The notes: generated by a model from the letters alone, not told the origin. Positions 30,400 to 43,800 are shown, numbered from the stretch's first letter. The stretch: 64,000 bases of DNA from Nilaparvata lugens (GCF_014356525.2 NC_052507.1:37684368-37748367), one strand, 5' to 3'. Translations and numbers: made by a program.

Positions 30400-31830
30400 A
30401 GAGCTTGACAATAAACGACGTTTACATTGGATCCTTTCCAAAATGATTCCTCCGTTCTCGTTCCCTTCTTTCCCGAACTCTCCCTTTCCTCTCCTTCCTG
30501 TGTCCCCTTATTTCCATCAGCTGTGTTATTTGTGCTTCCAGACAGGTGCTTTGAAATTATCCAGTTTTCGTCCGCCTGCCACGGATGCTGAAAATAGATT
30601 CATTTGATGATCTGCGCTTGATTGAATAATGATGTTTGTGAAGTATTAGACTATCAGTCGATATTATTCCAGTGCAGGGACATGTAAAGCCTGAAAAAAC
30701 GATAAGTGGTGCTGATTTGCAGTTGATTTGCAGTATAACCGGGATCCCGTTTAGTGTACTAAGGTGGATAACATATGAAGGTAGCATTAATTAAGGCTTT
30801 GTTTGTTAGGTTGGCTATGAGTTGAAGATAAATTCCCAAAAGCTTTAGATCCTGTATAATTTTGTTGAATTTGCAATAAGTTTGAAAAATATGATGTATT
30901 AAAACCTCTTTCAAGAAATCTAATAACAGGCTACTGCCTGATCAATTCTATCGATGCTAACCAGAGAGTATAGAATTTAATTATTACATTCTATATTCTC
31001 TGGAGCTACCTCTTGTAAGTTAGCCTGCTCATCCTGAAAAAAACTTTAAACGCTTTCAATGACGCAATACCGTTAGTAATTGATTTTATGATAGTAGTTT
31101 ATCGAGAATTCCTAAATGACTCTCAACCGAATATTCCAATAGCATGTTACCGATGTGTCACATGCTACTTGGCCTTTGTTCTGAACCCTTTTCTGAGAGG
31201 GTGACTTGTCAGCTTGAGATGTTATGTTGTATTGCATATCTCGAGGCAATATGGTTGTATTCGCACGATTTCACTGTCTGCCTGTTTAATGTTTGACGTT
31301 TCTATGGTTACAGAGCTGAGATCGCATTTACAAATCCAAAGTTTGACGTCGCCTGTCGACTGACAAAAGGGTGCGCACATCAAAAGTTGGGCCGACTTCG
31401 ACAAAATTAGGGAATGGTCGAGGTTTCGGTTTTGGCGAGAATATTGAGACTGTTAAGAAAAAAAGAGAGAGAAGAACAGGGACGATGGAAGAGAGTAACT
31501 TATGACAATTGCTAACAAGACAAAGATGAACGATGATTATAATATGTTCGATGTATCGTGGGAGTGGTCGAGAGAATTATGTAAGAGAATATAAGAAAAA
31601 AATGGGAAAAGAGTGAACAAGGTTGTTCATCCATCGAATTTGTGCTCAATTCAAGCATAACTTCATGCGTAAACTTGAAGTTTGAGGAGTTACAGTTCAC
31701 CCTTTGAACAATTCCAATTCGGAATTTGGATCAGCTTCATAAAATTGAACTGAAAATAATCGGTGATTGGAAGCAAGTATTTCCGCTGATTAAAATTATA
31801 AGTGAAAAATGGAAATTGCATTTATTCAAA
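30400..31830. other. unassigned; polypyrimidine tract and a hairpin
   Basis: 30440-30532 is a C/T-rich run ending in ATCAG, which looks like a 3' splice site on the plus strand, but no reading frame follows. A clean hairpin CCAGAGAGTATAGAAT / ATTCTATATTCTCTGG sits at 30961-31003. Otherwise nothing is recognised. Confidence 0.4.
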
Positions 31831-31834
31831 TGAT

Positions 31835-32073
31835 AGTCAATGGATAATTGACCGAACGTAGTGAGGTATATGTTTCAACTCGATTTGCTTTTGTCTGTCT
31901 GTATGATGTAACGCGATTACGGCCAAACGAGTTGATTGAATTCGATGAGATTTGGCAGGAATATTCCTTTCTACTGCGCGTCGATGTATACACAAGGTTT
32001 TTTGAAATTTTGCATTTTAAGGATAATATGAAAAGAAAAGGAATTCCTCCATCTCTGATATTACTATATTCAG
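31835..32073 (+). repeat. interspersed repeat R3, copy 1
   Basis: GACCGAACGTAGTGAGGT at the start and TTTTGAAATTTTGCATTTTA near the end match the inverse strand at 45215-45425. Between them lies GTAACGCGATTACGGCCAAA, a string type common in dispersed insect repeats. It is immediately followed by the fold-back element. Confidence 0.6.
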
Positions 32074-34250
32074 GCGCGGATCCAGGACCATGACCTGGTG
32101 GGGGGGTGATTGGGATTGTCGTCCAGCCGAACCCCCCCACAACCGTTCGACACCATCACACCCGGAAAATTTTTGAAGTTTATAATCGAAAACAGCATTT
32201 GAGAGCTTTATCTGTTGAAGTTGATTGGATTTTTGAATTAGTTCGTTTAAATGCCAAGGTCAAGATACTATCCATGCTCCAGTCACTATATACATTGATG
32301 CTTGCATTTCGTATTGTAGTTCTGGTTTTTTAATATATTTTCTGGATATATTGTTAGAGAAATCCAGAACCAAGTATTTCATGGGAATTTCCCTTTGTGC
32401 TAGATACAGAGTGACCCATAAAAACCTCGTATTTCAGGTTCGTTTTCCAGTTTTTAGTTATTTCCGCCAAATCGTGTAATCGATCAGAAAAATTTGCTCT
32501 CGCCTTTTATTTAGATTATGAAATTCCCAATAAAATGAGATCATTTTTCTAACTTCAATGAGTAGTGAGTTACAATTTTACAAAAATAAGTAAAATTTTT
32601 AGGAAAAAATCAATTTCTATGATTCTAGTTTTTGATCCACAATATCTTCTGATTGTTAACATTTAAATGTATAATTCTAGATTACTCTGATCGTAATTTT
32701 GTGCTTTACAGGTAGAGCGCTCTATCTCATATGGATTTCCAGGTGAACCTGACAACAATGATCCTTGTATTCTACTCTATTGTCGTCACATGCAGATTTC
32801 GCACCATGTTCATTAGATCATGTTCATCAGATCATGTTCTATGAGAATCACCCGTTAGATGCTCTTAATTTAGTGGAGAGGCCCCCATAATGACACCTCA
32901 AGAATAAAAATTTCAAACAATCATAACTTTTGACACATAAAAATCAAATCTCATTGTACCACAGCTCATTCTTCTCGGCACGCCAAGGCGGTTCAAAATC
33001 ATGCATCATAAGTCAAATTCGATAAGAAAATAGACAATTCATCCATAAGTTTACTTCAACCAGTATTTCAATTCACAAAAAATGACCAGTTTCCATATTC
33101 AAAACTGTGTATCTTGTGAAATACCTCCGATAAAATTTCAAAATGCGGATGTCGAAAAGTATATTTTTTCCACTACAATGAAGAATACTTTCGATTACAG
33201 TACTGTATTTTCATTAGAAAGTTACAGCCGATTTAAAAAATAGCGATTTCAGTTACTCATTTTTTTCGCGACTTTTCTGTCCATCAAGAGTCTCTAAAAT
33301 GAGTCTATTACATCACAGAAACTCATGATTGATTCCAAATTGTAGACTATTCCATCCTCTACGAGCTCAATCACCTGAGAATAGTTTTAATCAATTTTTC
33401 CTATCATAGAACTTCCTAGACCGTTAATATGAGGTAAGTATTTTCGATTTCTGGATTTTTTATAATGATTGAATTTGACATTACGATCATATTATTTCAT
33501 TTACAGCAACTAAAAAGGAGAAAAAACTCAATATCAAGTCCTTTTCTATAATAATGGGTTTCCGAGATACATACAGCTTTGAATTATTGGTCATTTCTTT
33601 GTGTATTGAAGTACTGGTTAAAGTACACTCAGGGATGAATTTCATATTTTTCGATCGAATTCGACTTATGATGCATGATTTTGAACTGTCTTGACAATCA
33701 GAGAAGAATGAGCTGTGGTACATTGAGATCCAATCATTGTGTCAAAAGTTATGAGTGTTTGAAAATTTGATCCTTGAGGTGTCCTTATGCACGCCTCTCC
33801 ACTAAATTATTTGAGAGTTTCTAACCGGTGATTCTCATAGAATATGATCTGATGAACTCATTCATGGTGCGAAATTTTATTGTGATGACAATGGAGGATT
33901 AGAGTTGTTAAGAATTTCATGATCTAAAAAAAAGGCGAAAACGAATTTTCTTGTGTCAGGATTGGGCGGAAATAACTGAAAACTGGAAAATGAACCAAAA
34001 ATAAAAGTTTTTGGGCCATCGTGTATCTAGCAAAAGAACATTTTGCATGAGATAATTGGTTCTTGACTTCTTTATGTATCCGAACAATATATTGAAAAAT
34101 CAGAACTACAATATAAAATGCAAGCACACCTACTTTTTCATGTCTATATTGACTGGACTTGAGTAACTGTAGATTCTTCAATCATCACTCAGAAAGTGGT
34201 GTGGGGGGCGATCGCCCCGATCTCCCCCCCCCCCCCGCCAGAATCCGCGA
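32074..34250. mobile_element. 2.2-kb fold-back element with hAT-like termini
   Basis: The left terminus reads CAGGCGCGGATCCAGG and the right terminus, inverted, CTGTCGCGGATTCTGG; both are followed by a G-run. CAG(N)GGCGGATCC-type ends are usual for hAT elements. Inside, 32270-33160 and 33520-34150 are long inverted repeats: TTGTAGTTCTG, GTTATTTCCGCC, GAATGAGCTGTGGTACA in one arm has its inverse in the other. The centre (33160-33520) is unpaired. No transposase frame is present. The 8-bp flanks ACTATATT and CTATATAT may be a degraded target duplication. Confidence 0.75.
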
Positions 34251-34280
34251 CAGCTATATATATATATATATATATAATCT
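34219..34280. repeat. (C)n run and (TA)n microsatellite
   Basis: A run of 14 C at about 34223-34236 inside the right terminus of the fold-back element, then about 22 bp of TA at 34255-34276 just outside it. Confidence 0.9.
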
Positions 34281-35086
34281 ACTTTGAAGATAGGATCAAT
34301 CAGGCTATAGAATTATCCATAATCAATCAGCTGACAAGTGGATTATTCATTGCATGCATTACACAGATGTCTGGCCGTGTCTGACAACATAAGTGAGTTT
34401 TGGATCTTCGAGAGAACAAATAACAGTTTTTAGAGTAAATTATGATTCAACTGAATCAACTAGAACAGATGACATCAGATACTTGTGAATGAGAAAACTT
34501 CGAGAGGTCTACTGTTCACAGAACTACTAGTTATTATAAGATTAAAATCCAAAGTTGAATGCTGAAAAACCACCCTGAAAAATTCTGCTAATGCAAATAT
34601 TAACAACAGGGTTAACAGCTAGATAGAAATTCGATGAAAGCTACTATCGGTACTATCCAAAAAATTTTAGTCAGCAAGGGTTCGATTCCTAGCTGGCAAA
34701 TGATTTTTGGATGACAGTCCTCATCCTATTTGTAGTAACAGAAGTTTCCAGGGTGGTTTGGGCCTTGTAACGGTACATTTTGATATCAATAAAAATTTCA
34801 TTAACTGAAATGAATTACTAGGTCTCAGACAGAATAGCAAGAATATCTGTCACCAATGGTGTTATCAATCGAAAATATAGATAAGACGATAACGACTAGA
34901 AAAGCCAAGATTATGGCTAACAACTTGAAATGAAAATCTATTTCTAAATTTTTAATAAAATAATAATATATTGTGTGAATTTGAGGTTAGGTTCTATATA
35001 AACAGCGCTTGTCGGCAATATCAATAACGACCAAGCTGAACATCTACAATTTAATTAGATACTCGCTAGCAAAATAATTGCATCTG
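34281..35086. other. unassigned, with an isolated B box
   Basis: GGGTTCGATTCCTAGC at 34679-34693 matches a pol III B box exactly, but no A box or cloverleaf is found in the preceding 70 bp. It may be the remnant of a tRNA-derived SINE. The rest is AT-rich with nothing recognised. Confidence 0.4.
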
Positions 35087-37110
35087 GGTAGCATTAATTA
35101 AAACTAGGACAAGAGGGTTTGTAAACTAAGCATGTCAAATAAATGTCACAAAAAAATATTAAGAGAACACAAAAATATTTATTGTATCTTATGAACAAAA
35201 ATTATTAAAAACAAAATAAAAAGATAAAGGGAATGGGATTTGCTTTTATAGAGTGTATTAATACCTACTACAGTTTTGGGGATGTACCAATCAAATTACA
35301 GTATTTACTCGGCGCTAAAAATTATTCAATTCAAAATCTCCACGTGATCTTTATAAAAATTATAAAAATTTGTAATTGTTATAGAATGCACAAAATTATG
35401 TAGTTAAGATAAAATAAGAGTTTAAGATGGAAATGTTTAGTCTTAATGTAGTAATGTGTTGTTGTATTACGAACTATTTGACAGTACTGAATTACGTCAT
35501 TGCGGAATATTTAAAAACCGCCAATGAGAGGAGATATTTAAATTTTATGTAAATTAAAAAAGTCGGAAGTATCGTTGAGAGAGAATAGGGGAAGAAAAAA
35601 TTATTAAAAACAAAACAAAAAGATAAAGGAGATGGGATTTGCTTTTATAGAGTGTATAATTACCTACTACAGTTTTGGGGATGTACCAATCAAATTACAG
35701 TATTTACTCGGCGCTAAAAATTATTCAATTCAATTATGAGAGCATTAGACTGAATCCCTTATTGTACAATAATTAATTTCTGCCAAAGTTTAAGTTTGAT
35801 TTATGTATTTAAAAATTATATTCATTTAACTCAGTGATGTCGCTGTATGACGTGAGTTATTAAATTAAATATCCCCATTGGAGAAGACGACAGCAGCCCA
35901 CCAAAAAAGGCTTAGGACACACGAGAAGAATCCTGGCCATCATCAAAATTTTGTGAGAAATCTACACGTGAGTTCATAATTATTTAAAAGGATCCTCAGT
36001 GCTACGAATTGATTGAATTTTCATAAAGCTAGCTCGTCGAGTGTTTAACTTGAAAATCAAGATTGATTTGGACTTAATTATGCAAGTAATATTAATAAGG
36101 TGAAAGTCATATTTAAAATATATATATGTGAGAATTGAATGTTAAATTATATATCACTATTTAAAATTATTGAATATGCTTAGTTATTGTACATTAATAT
36201 CAGTATTATTATTTGCATAATAAGATTTATAGAAGCTCAAGTTCACAAGATAAACTATTTATCTGATTTCCACTGACGGCCGAACCTATGCCTTGAGATT
36301 TTATATTTAAAGTATCAAATATTATTGAATTGTTGAATATTATTGAAATTTTGAAATATGAAATTCTAATTTGATAAGCAGAGGCGAGTCAAATCATTGA
36401 GCTATAGGAATCTGTAAAATGTAATGCTGACATTAAAATCATGAGATTTGTTAATTGATGCTATTGAGCAGAATAAGAATTTCGATTGAGCGAGCTGTGA
36501 TATTTTTCTTGTGTATTTTCTCATATTGTTTTTGCATTTATTATTTTTTGCTCGTTGATTTTATTGTAATTATATATTTATTGATTGAATGGTGTTCTTT
36601 TCATTTTTAATCCTGTCTTCTTGCATGACCAATCTTGTACTAGTATTTTTTATTATTGTTATTATTGACAAATTAGTAAAATTATCAACCAACTGTATTC
36701 TTCATCGAATAAGTTGTATAAATCAGCAATATACAGTACCGATCATTAAATCGTCAGAAATATTACGTTCTCAAGATTTATTTAGATGGTTCAACTCATT
36801 AATGAAATCGAATTGATTGAAATACTGAGTCTTCGTATTAAGTCGAAGCAGTATTACAGCCTCTTCAACATCTATAATTATTGCGGAACTAGTCAATGCA
36901 GTGGTAAAAATCACCGATTGTCAGAGCAGCAGCAGCAGCAGTTTGCAGTGGCTGATAGCAGAATTTGGTATAAGCTCCTCAAAGAGCTGGTGAGAATCAT
37001 ATGCTATTTTTATTTCAGCAGGTGTCAAATTGTCAGAAATATTAAAATATCTCATGCTCTACCGACAGACAGCCAGCTGGGCATATGTAGGTCAAATACG
37101 GCTTTACAGC
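35087..37110 (+). repeat. unidentified 2-kb repeat R4, copy 1
   Basis: Collinear with 40790-42909 over about 2 kb: AAAATAATTGCATCT, GACAAGAGGGTTTGT, TCAGTGATGTC, CCATTGGAGAAGACGA, AAAGCTAGCTCGTCGAG, CTTGCATGACCAATCT and AGGTCAAATACGGCTTTACA occur in the same order. No transposase or polymerase motif is seen, and no terminal repeats are evident. It could be a long non-autonomous element or an old segmental duplication. Confidence 0.75.
35205..35735. repeat. internal direct duplication in R4 copy 1
   Basis: The block AAATTATTAAAAACAAA to TCGGCGCTAAAAATTATTC occurs at 35200-35335 and again at 35595-35735. Copy 2 of R4 has it only once (40925-41065), so the duplication arose after the two copies separated. 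Confidence 0.75.
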
Positions 37111-37224
37111 CTACAGCATTCAACTTTGGATTTTCGTTCAATAATACTTATTTGAGTGGAAGATATTGATTGAGGAGGAGGAACAGAGAGAAAGAATAAT
37201 GAGGAATGAAGGAATGAAGAATTA
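37111..37224. other. short unassigned spacer
   Basis: Begins where similarity to R4 copy 2 stops. Nothing recognised. Confidence 0.4.
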
Positions 37225-37262
37225 AGGTACCCCAATTTCTAAATTTCTATACGTTTCAAGGT
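37225..37262 (-). repeat. R1 fragment, inverted
   Basis: AATTAAGGTACCCCAATTTC to CTATACGTTTCAAGGT is the inverse of the R1 segment at about 2970-3012. Confidence 0.65.
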
Positions 37263-40200
37263 GAAGAGAAAAGAAGGAGTAGAAAAGAAAGTGAATAGGA
37301 AGGAAAAGGAAGATGAGGAAAAAGAAGTGGGGAAAGAGGAAGAGAGAGGATAAGAAAGAAAGAAAAGGAAGACATAGAAGAGAATGATAAAAAATTACCA
37401 CAATAATGAGACGTTGTTATACGAGAGGAAAGAATCGAGAGAGAGGAGCAGAGCAGAAAAATGTTGTACGGGAGGAAAACCAATAGAAGAAAGATGATGA
37501 AAAACATGAGTTGATGAGAATTTACCATGAGAAATATTGATTAGTTGAAGGAAATCGATAAAAATTTGAAGAACATGAATGAACTTCGAAGGATATCGAA
37601 AAGGATTGCATGGAGTTGTTTGTTGCAAGTTGCCAAGGTTCAATTGGAGGCTGGGATCAAAGTGTAGTATAAAAAGTAGCGATGGGAGTGTGATAGAAAT
37701 GGAATGAGAGAATAAAAAGAAATAGAGTGAAAAAAATGGAGAGAGATGGCTGGCAAACTTGCAACTTTCTTGAAATCTTTCTTGAGTTTCTTCCTCTCCC
37801 CCAACTGTCCATAAACAAATGCTAACCCTCGAATTGTTAGCTGCGCTTTCTTCTCTTAATTATCTTCTCCTTATGACTCTCTGTTCGCTTCGCCTGTTCT
37901 CATTAAACTTGCAACAAAGAATTAGAATTAAAGTTCAGACATCGTCGTCTGTATTATCTTAGGAGGAAACAGTTTGAGGGAAACTAAGTGGGGAATAGGT
38001 TTGTCGTTTTCCCTCTTAATGATGCTTCACTTCTCAATGAACTTGGACAAACCAGATGGTGTCTCATTCTTGATTCACTCTACTGCTTCAGCAAGTCATG
38101 AAGTCATGATCGTCCTCTTGCTTGCTGAGCTTTTTAATTTCTCCAACACAACTGTAACAATGATATTCACCCTAAACAAACTATGACTGTATTGTCTTGT
38201 ATAATGTAATAAATGATAAAAATCTTCTATTCGTCAATCCAGTCCTGTACCCTATCAAGTCAATCTCTCCTGGAACTATCTAGCTCTCCTGGAACTAATC
38301 TACTCTCAGCTCACGCGCACATTTAAAATATATATATTCCATATCACTAAATCCCGGTCCCAATGGAATTTCCACGTATTCATGTATGTACTGCATCTTG
38401 TTTTCAAACTCACAAAACTTCAAAGTCAGAGTTGCATCAAGCGTGAAACATGAACAAACTGTCAGATAACATGACTTAATCCAATGCTTCGTGAAGTGAG
38501 ATGCTGCAGCTACATTACAAATTAGAGCTGGTAGGTAACATTTAGTGGCAGGATACTAAATGGCAGTGGATAAAGTCGGCCAAGATCACTGAAACTGATT
38601 TAGAAATTCACTTTACGACCTTTTACTTGCTTCCTATCCTCATCAGCTTCTTCCACCCTCTCTCACTTTCGTCCCTTTGCGTTCTCTTTCTGCCATCAGT
38701 GTGTACGATGTTCCAGAGACGACCTTTAAAAGTCATCTCGTTCGGGTTAATGACACGTGGATGAGGAGGATAAGGAAATGGGTGGGAAAGGGGGAACACG
38801 TGTCTCCGAAAACAGAGATCACATTGAGGAAAAAAGGAGTGAGACAGAAAGCTTGAGATGATCGCGACTGGAAGGAAAGAGAAACAGGTCCAGCGGCTGA
38901 TAGAAGAGGGAAAAGATAGACAAACATTTTGAAAAAGTTCCATTTTTAGTGAGTGTGTAAGTTTGAGTACAAGTTTGCCAGCTTGTACGTACGAGCCACA
39001 AACTTTGAACTTTGGGTTGAATGGATTGTGGTGTTACCAAAATAGAGAGAAAGTTCATTTTTGCTATGATAGTCAAGCAAAGTGGAGAAAGTTCTCAAAG
39101 TGTGAGCAGGGCTACTTTGAAAGTGGGATTCGATATTTTTAGTGGGATGTAAGAGGCTCCAGTATCTCATGAGCAGAGCTCAATATTGTCATGATGGTAC
39201 CAATAGGTAATACAATTTCAATTCATGTGTATTATGAGCTTTAAATAATATAACCTCGTTCTCTACATCCTACGCATTAAGGTGTACAAAGATAGCTGCT
39301 TATGTGAGTTTGAAAAGTTATTAAACTTCCTCACTACTACACTGATGATCGAGGTATGGGATTTATGAATAACGTTTTAGGAATAATTATGGATTATGAT
39401 TATAAACTGAATTGCCTTGATTTTTCTTATACGGTATAATTTTGAATATGATATTCAATTAGAGAATAATGAAGGAGATAAAGAAGGAACAAGAATGGAT
39501 GAAACAAATGAGTAAAAACAATATTTTCATGAGGATTCTATGTTACAAATCAGTTGTAATAATGAATCCTCATATATGAAAAACAGAATTTTCGAAGAAT
39601 AGGAATTAATAAACAATCTTCAATATTTACAGAAGACGTTCTAAAAAAAGCTAGAGGAAAGCAATTAGAGATATAAAATTTTGGTATTTCATAGCATTTT
39701 TGGAAAATTGAGAAACAATCTAGGGATGCACCGACTGATTAAACTGAACTTGCACATATTTCCTTGCCATAATACGTGGCTATATTTCCGGTATTGATGG
39801 AGATAGGATTTTTTTTGGATATTCAACTTCGAGATCTTGTGATGGATTTTCGTGGGAATGTCGAGATGAGTCAGAGTTATGAAATGCTTCAAACTAGAGA
39901 CGTTCCATGTCAAAAACGTCTTCTCCCATCCGGTGTTGGGCTAGCCACTAGGGCACGCAGTGGCCAGAGGAAATGAGATCAGTTTCACGAAGTGTGACGG
40001 GGCTCTGACAAAGCGTCATGTCCTTATGGCATCAATGATAAATGAGACCGGCCATGAATGAGCGGACAGCTTGGACGTGGGATTACGGTGTTACACATGC
40101 ATGTGTTGCTGCCCCTGGGAATTCGTCGATATGCAACAAGCACTACGCGTTTCAAGGATGAGGAATGATCAACCAGCTGGCTTGTTCAGATCTCCTTGAC

Positions 40201-40780
40201 CATCAGAGCCTAAGAACCGTTAGTCTCGGAGAAAAACTAGCAGCTTAAGTTGAGTAAGATTTTCTTCGAGAAATAATGTTGGTACCAGAACTACAAAGCA
40301 TTAGCCTACATTGCAGTACTATCTTTCATACTATGGAAATTATAAAAATATAATGATTTCAATGGGACATCAAACACGGGAAGCAAAGGAAAATATTTAT
40401 CCACAGTTCAGCTTCCTCATTCAAGGTTCCTGTATCTCTCAATATACGAATAACGTTTGAATTGAGGATGATTTTGAATAAAATCCAAAACAAAAAACAA
40501 TGTTTTGAACTGGAGGTTGTTAACAGACTTTTGAAATTTTAGGAGAAATTTTGCATAATTTTTGTTTGAACATCGAAAAGATGCGAAATGATCTAAGATG
40601 ACGGACCCGAATTTTGAAGCTACAGGAAAGTTTTTTTTTTATTTCGAATAGGATCACTAATGAAACCTACTGTTCAATATTATCTTTAGAAGAGAAATAT
40701 CACCCCAGCTGTTTAATAATTTTCATCAACCCTGTATGTATGTAAATCCATAAATCCATAGCTTACTCCTCATGATAGAC
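37263..40780. other. no confident feature; purine tract and a GC-richer island
   Basis: 37263-37740 is strongly A/G-rich. 39930-40240 is clearly richer in G and C than its surroundings and contains GGGCTAGCCACTAGGGC, but it has no long open frame on either strand. Everything else is AT-rich with short, motif-free frames. Confidence 0.45.
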
Positions 40781-40789
40781 ACCCACTGG

Positions 40790-42909
40790 CAAAATAATTG
40801 CATCTAGGTAGCATTCATTAAGACTAGGACAAGAGGGTTTGTCAACTAAGTAAGCATGTCAAATAAATGTCACAAAAAACGATGAATAAAACACAAAATA
40901 TTTATTGTAACATACAGCATAAACAAAAAATGATTAAAAACAAAACAAAAAGATAAAAGAAATGGGATTTGCTTTTATAGAGTGCATTGATACCTACTAC
41001 ACTTTTGTGGATGTACCAATCAAATTACAGTATTTGCTTGGTGCTAAAAATTATTTAATTCAAAATCTCCCCATGGTCTTTATAAAAATTTGAAATTGTT
41101 ATAGAAAATACGAAATTATGATAAAATAAGAGTTCAAGACTAAAATATTCAATCAATGGATAGAAATATGGTGCTATTGTATGGACTATTTGACAGTACT
41201 AAATTACGTCATCGCGGAGTATTTAAAATCCGCCAATGAAAGGAGATATTTGAATTTTATGCAAATTAAAAAGTCAGAAGTATCATTGAGAAAGAATAGG
41301 GGAAGACCCATACCCCACTTGCTTGCCAGAGGTCACCAGGAACACTTACCAACTATGAGAACATGAGACTGAATCCCTTATTGTACATTAATTAATTTTT
41401 GTAAAATTTAAGTTTGATCTATGCATTTAAAAAATTATATTCATGTAACTCAGTGATGTCACTGTATGATGTGAGTTATTAAATTAAATGCCCCCATTGG
41501 AGAAGACGATAGCAGCCCACCAGAAGAGGCTTAGGCCACCGAGACGAATCCAGGCCGCCATCAATAATTGTGAAAAATATACACGTGAGTTCAATAGTTA
41601 TTAAAGGGGGCCCTCAGTGCTACGAATCAATCACAATTTAATAAAGCTAGCTCGTCGAGGGTTTATTTAAAAATCAAACTTAATATTGAAATTTGCGCAA
41701 ATATTCAAACTTTAAGGGAAAGTCTTAATAAGAACAATTTATGAGAATTTAATATATAAGTATGCACAGAGTAAATATTTATCAATATTTGATTTGTTAT
41801 ATATGCTCACTCATTTATCTTTTTTATAAGTTATTTATAAGAATTTTTAAAGCTCATGTTTACAAGATAAATTATTTTATCTGAATTCCACCAGAGGCCG
41901 AACCCAAGCCCTGAGATATTTCAATATTTTCATTTCTCATATTGATGGAAGTAAGATTCATAAATTTTATTTGACAAGCAACAGCAAGTCGACAACTGAG
42001 CTATAGAAATAGACAGAATATATGCTGATTAAAGAAGTACGAGATTTATTAATTTATGCTAATAAGCAAAGTAAATCCTTCTTGTGAGCTATCTGTGATA
42101 TTTTTTGCAATATATAAATTTTCTAATTTTGTATTCTATATTTATCGTTCTATTTTTTTTTATCATTGCTCATTGAAATTTCATGCATATTATATATTTT
42201 TATTGATTGGATGGTGTTCCTTTCATTCTTAATCCTGTCTTCTTGCATGACCAATCTCGTACTATAGTGAGGTCCACGTTATAATGGCAGTGGGTAAAGA
42301 TAGAAGAATAGCGATGCTGATTCTCTGCATTAATTAATTATATTTCTACACTGTCAAAAACATAATTGGCATCGTTGTGGACCTAGAAAAGGATGGTACC
42401 ACCGGCTTTGTCAAATGATAGACAAGGATAGCAAAACCAAAGTTGAACAAATATTGTCATTATAACGTGGACCTCACTATAGTACTTTTTATTATCATTA
42501 TTGACAAATTAATAAAATTATCAACCAACGGTATTCTTCATCGAATAAGTTGGATCAGCGGTATACAGTAACGATCACTTAATCTTCAGAAATAATACGT
42601 TCTAAAGATTTATTTAATTGGATGAACCTATTCAATGGAAACAAATTGATTGGAATACAGAGTCATAGTATTAAGTCTAAGCAGTAATACAGCCTCTTCA
42701 ACATCTATAATTGCGAGACCAGTCAATCCAGCGGTAAAAATTACCGATTGATAGAGCAGCAGCAGTTTGCAGTTACGGATAGCAGAATTTGGTGTAAGTT
42801 CCTTGAAGAGCTGGTAAGAATTGTATATTATTGGTATTTCAGCAGGTGTCAAATCACCAAAAATATTCACACATATCATGCTCATATGTAGGTCAAATAC
42901 GGCTTTACA
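40790..42909 (+). repeat. unidentified 2-kb repeat R4, copy 2
   Basis: Second copy of the 35087-37110 repeat, with substitutions throughout and several small indels. It carries a 215-bp MITE at 42265-42479 that copy 1 lacks. Left and right limits are those where similarity starts and stops. Confidence 0.75.
42265..42479. mobile_element. Tc1/mariner-type MITE with known empty site
   Basis: The ends TAGTGAGGTCCACGTTATAA and its exact inverse enclose 215 bp without coding frame, flanked by TA at 42263-42264 and 42480-42481. In R4 copy 1 the corresponding site reads GTACTAGTA with a single TA, showing the pre-insertion state. Confidence 0.92.
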
Positions 42910-43500
42910 CTATTTATATGGTTATTTATGTTCAACGGATCTCAAAAACGGCTCCAACGATTGTGACGGAATGGTTTTATTTGAGCAGAATTTCTGGCTC
43001 CTCTGTGTATACGGCATCATTTGAGCATTTGAATAGTTCGCGCTCACATAGCCTTGTCTGACGTCACAAATATATTTTGCTATTTTCTGGAAGAGCTGAT
43101 TGTCATCTCTCCAACTAACCTAACTTATGAGGTTAGTTGAAGGATCAAACGTGAAAATAAAAACAAATTAGGAATAATGTAAGTAGGACCAAAAACCATT
43201 TGTATGATATTTATCAAAAGTACCTGAATTCAATTAAATCCAGCCATAAGATTGCTCTCTATCCTATAACATTGTCTTCATTGTTACTTAGGTTAGCTTA
43301 TCAGATATGTGAATTTTTGACACTTGCATCACATATGCTATCTAGTCTACATGCTTGCAGCTCATTACTGATAAGGAAAACTCAAACAAAATTAGTTTTA
43401 GGTGATTGCAAGGCCTAAATTGAATATTTCTTATTTTCATGTCAATGTGGTTGGGTGTTTGTGTATTTTTTCTCCCGCCAAACAACAATCAGTCGAGCTG
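42910..43500. other. unassigned repeat debris
   Basis: Contains CTCAAAAACGGCTCCAACG (about 42945), an inverse of the shared GAGCCGTTTTCGAG core of R1/R2. A palindromic patch, AACTAACCTAACTTATGAGG followed by TTAGTT, lies at 43117-43138. No gene recognised. Confidence 0.4.
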
Positions 43501-43800
43501 TCGAATTAATTTGAAATTTATTATTTCTAAAAATTATAATAATAATAATAATTTTATTAATGGAGACAACAGGATAAACCCATTCTGCCTCCTTCACACA
43601 ATACAATATTTTCAACACATTATACAATTTGAAATACAAGAAAATAAAAAATGAAGAAATATACAATTAATATGAAAGAATACAAATAATCATTGAAGTA
43701 ATCGTAAACAATAATAATTGATTATAAGAATAATTATTAAACAAAATAGAATCAAATAATAATAAAAAGAGAAAAAAAGAAGAAGAAAGAATGAAGAGAG
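43501..43800. repeat. low-complexity AAT-rich then A/G-rich tract
   Basis: AATAATAATAATAATT at about 43535-43552 and further AATAAT runs to 43770, followed by AAAGAAGAAGAAAG. Confidence 0.7.

Noticed and set aside
34670..34700. tRNA gene with GGTTCGATTCC
   Set aside because: Only a B box; no A box, acceptor stem or D arm found.
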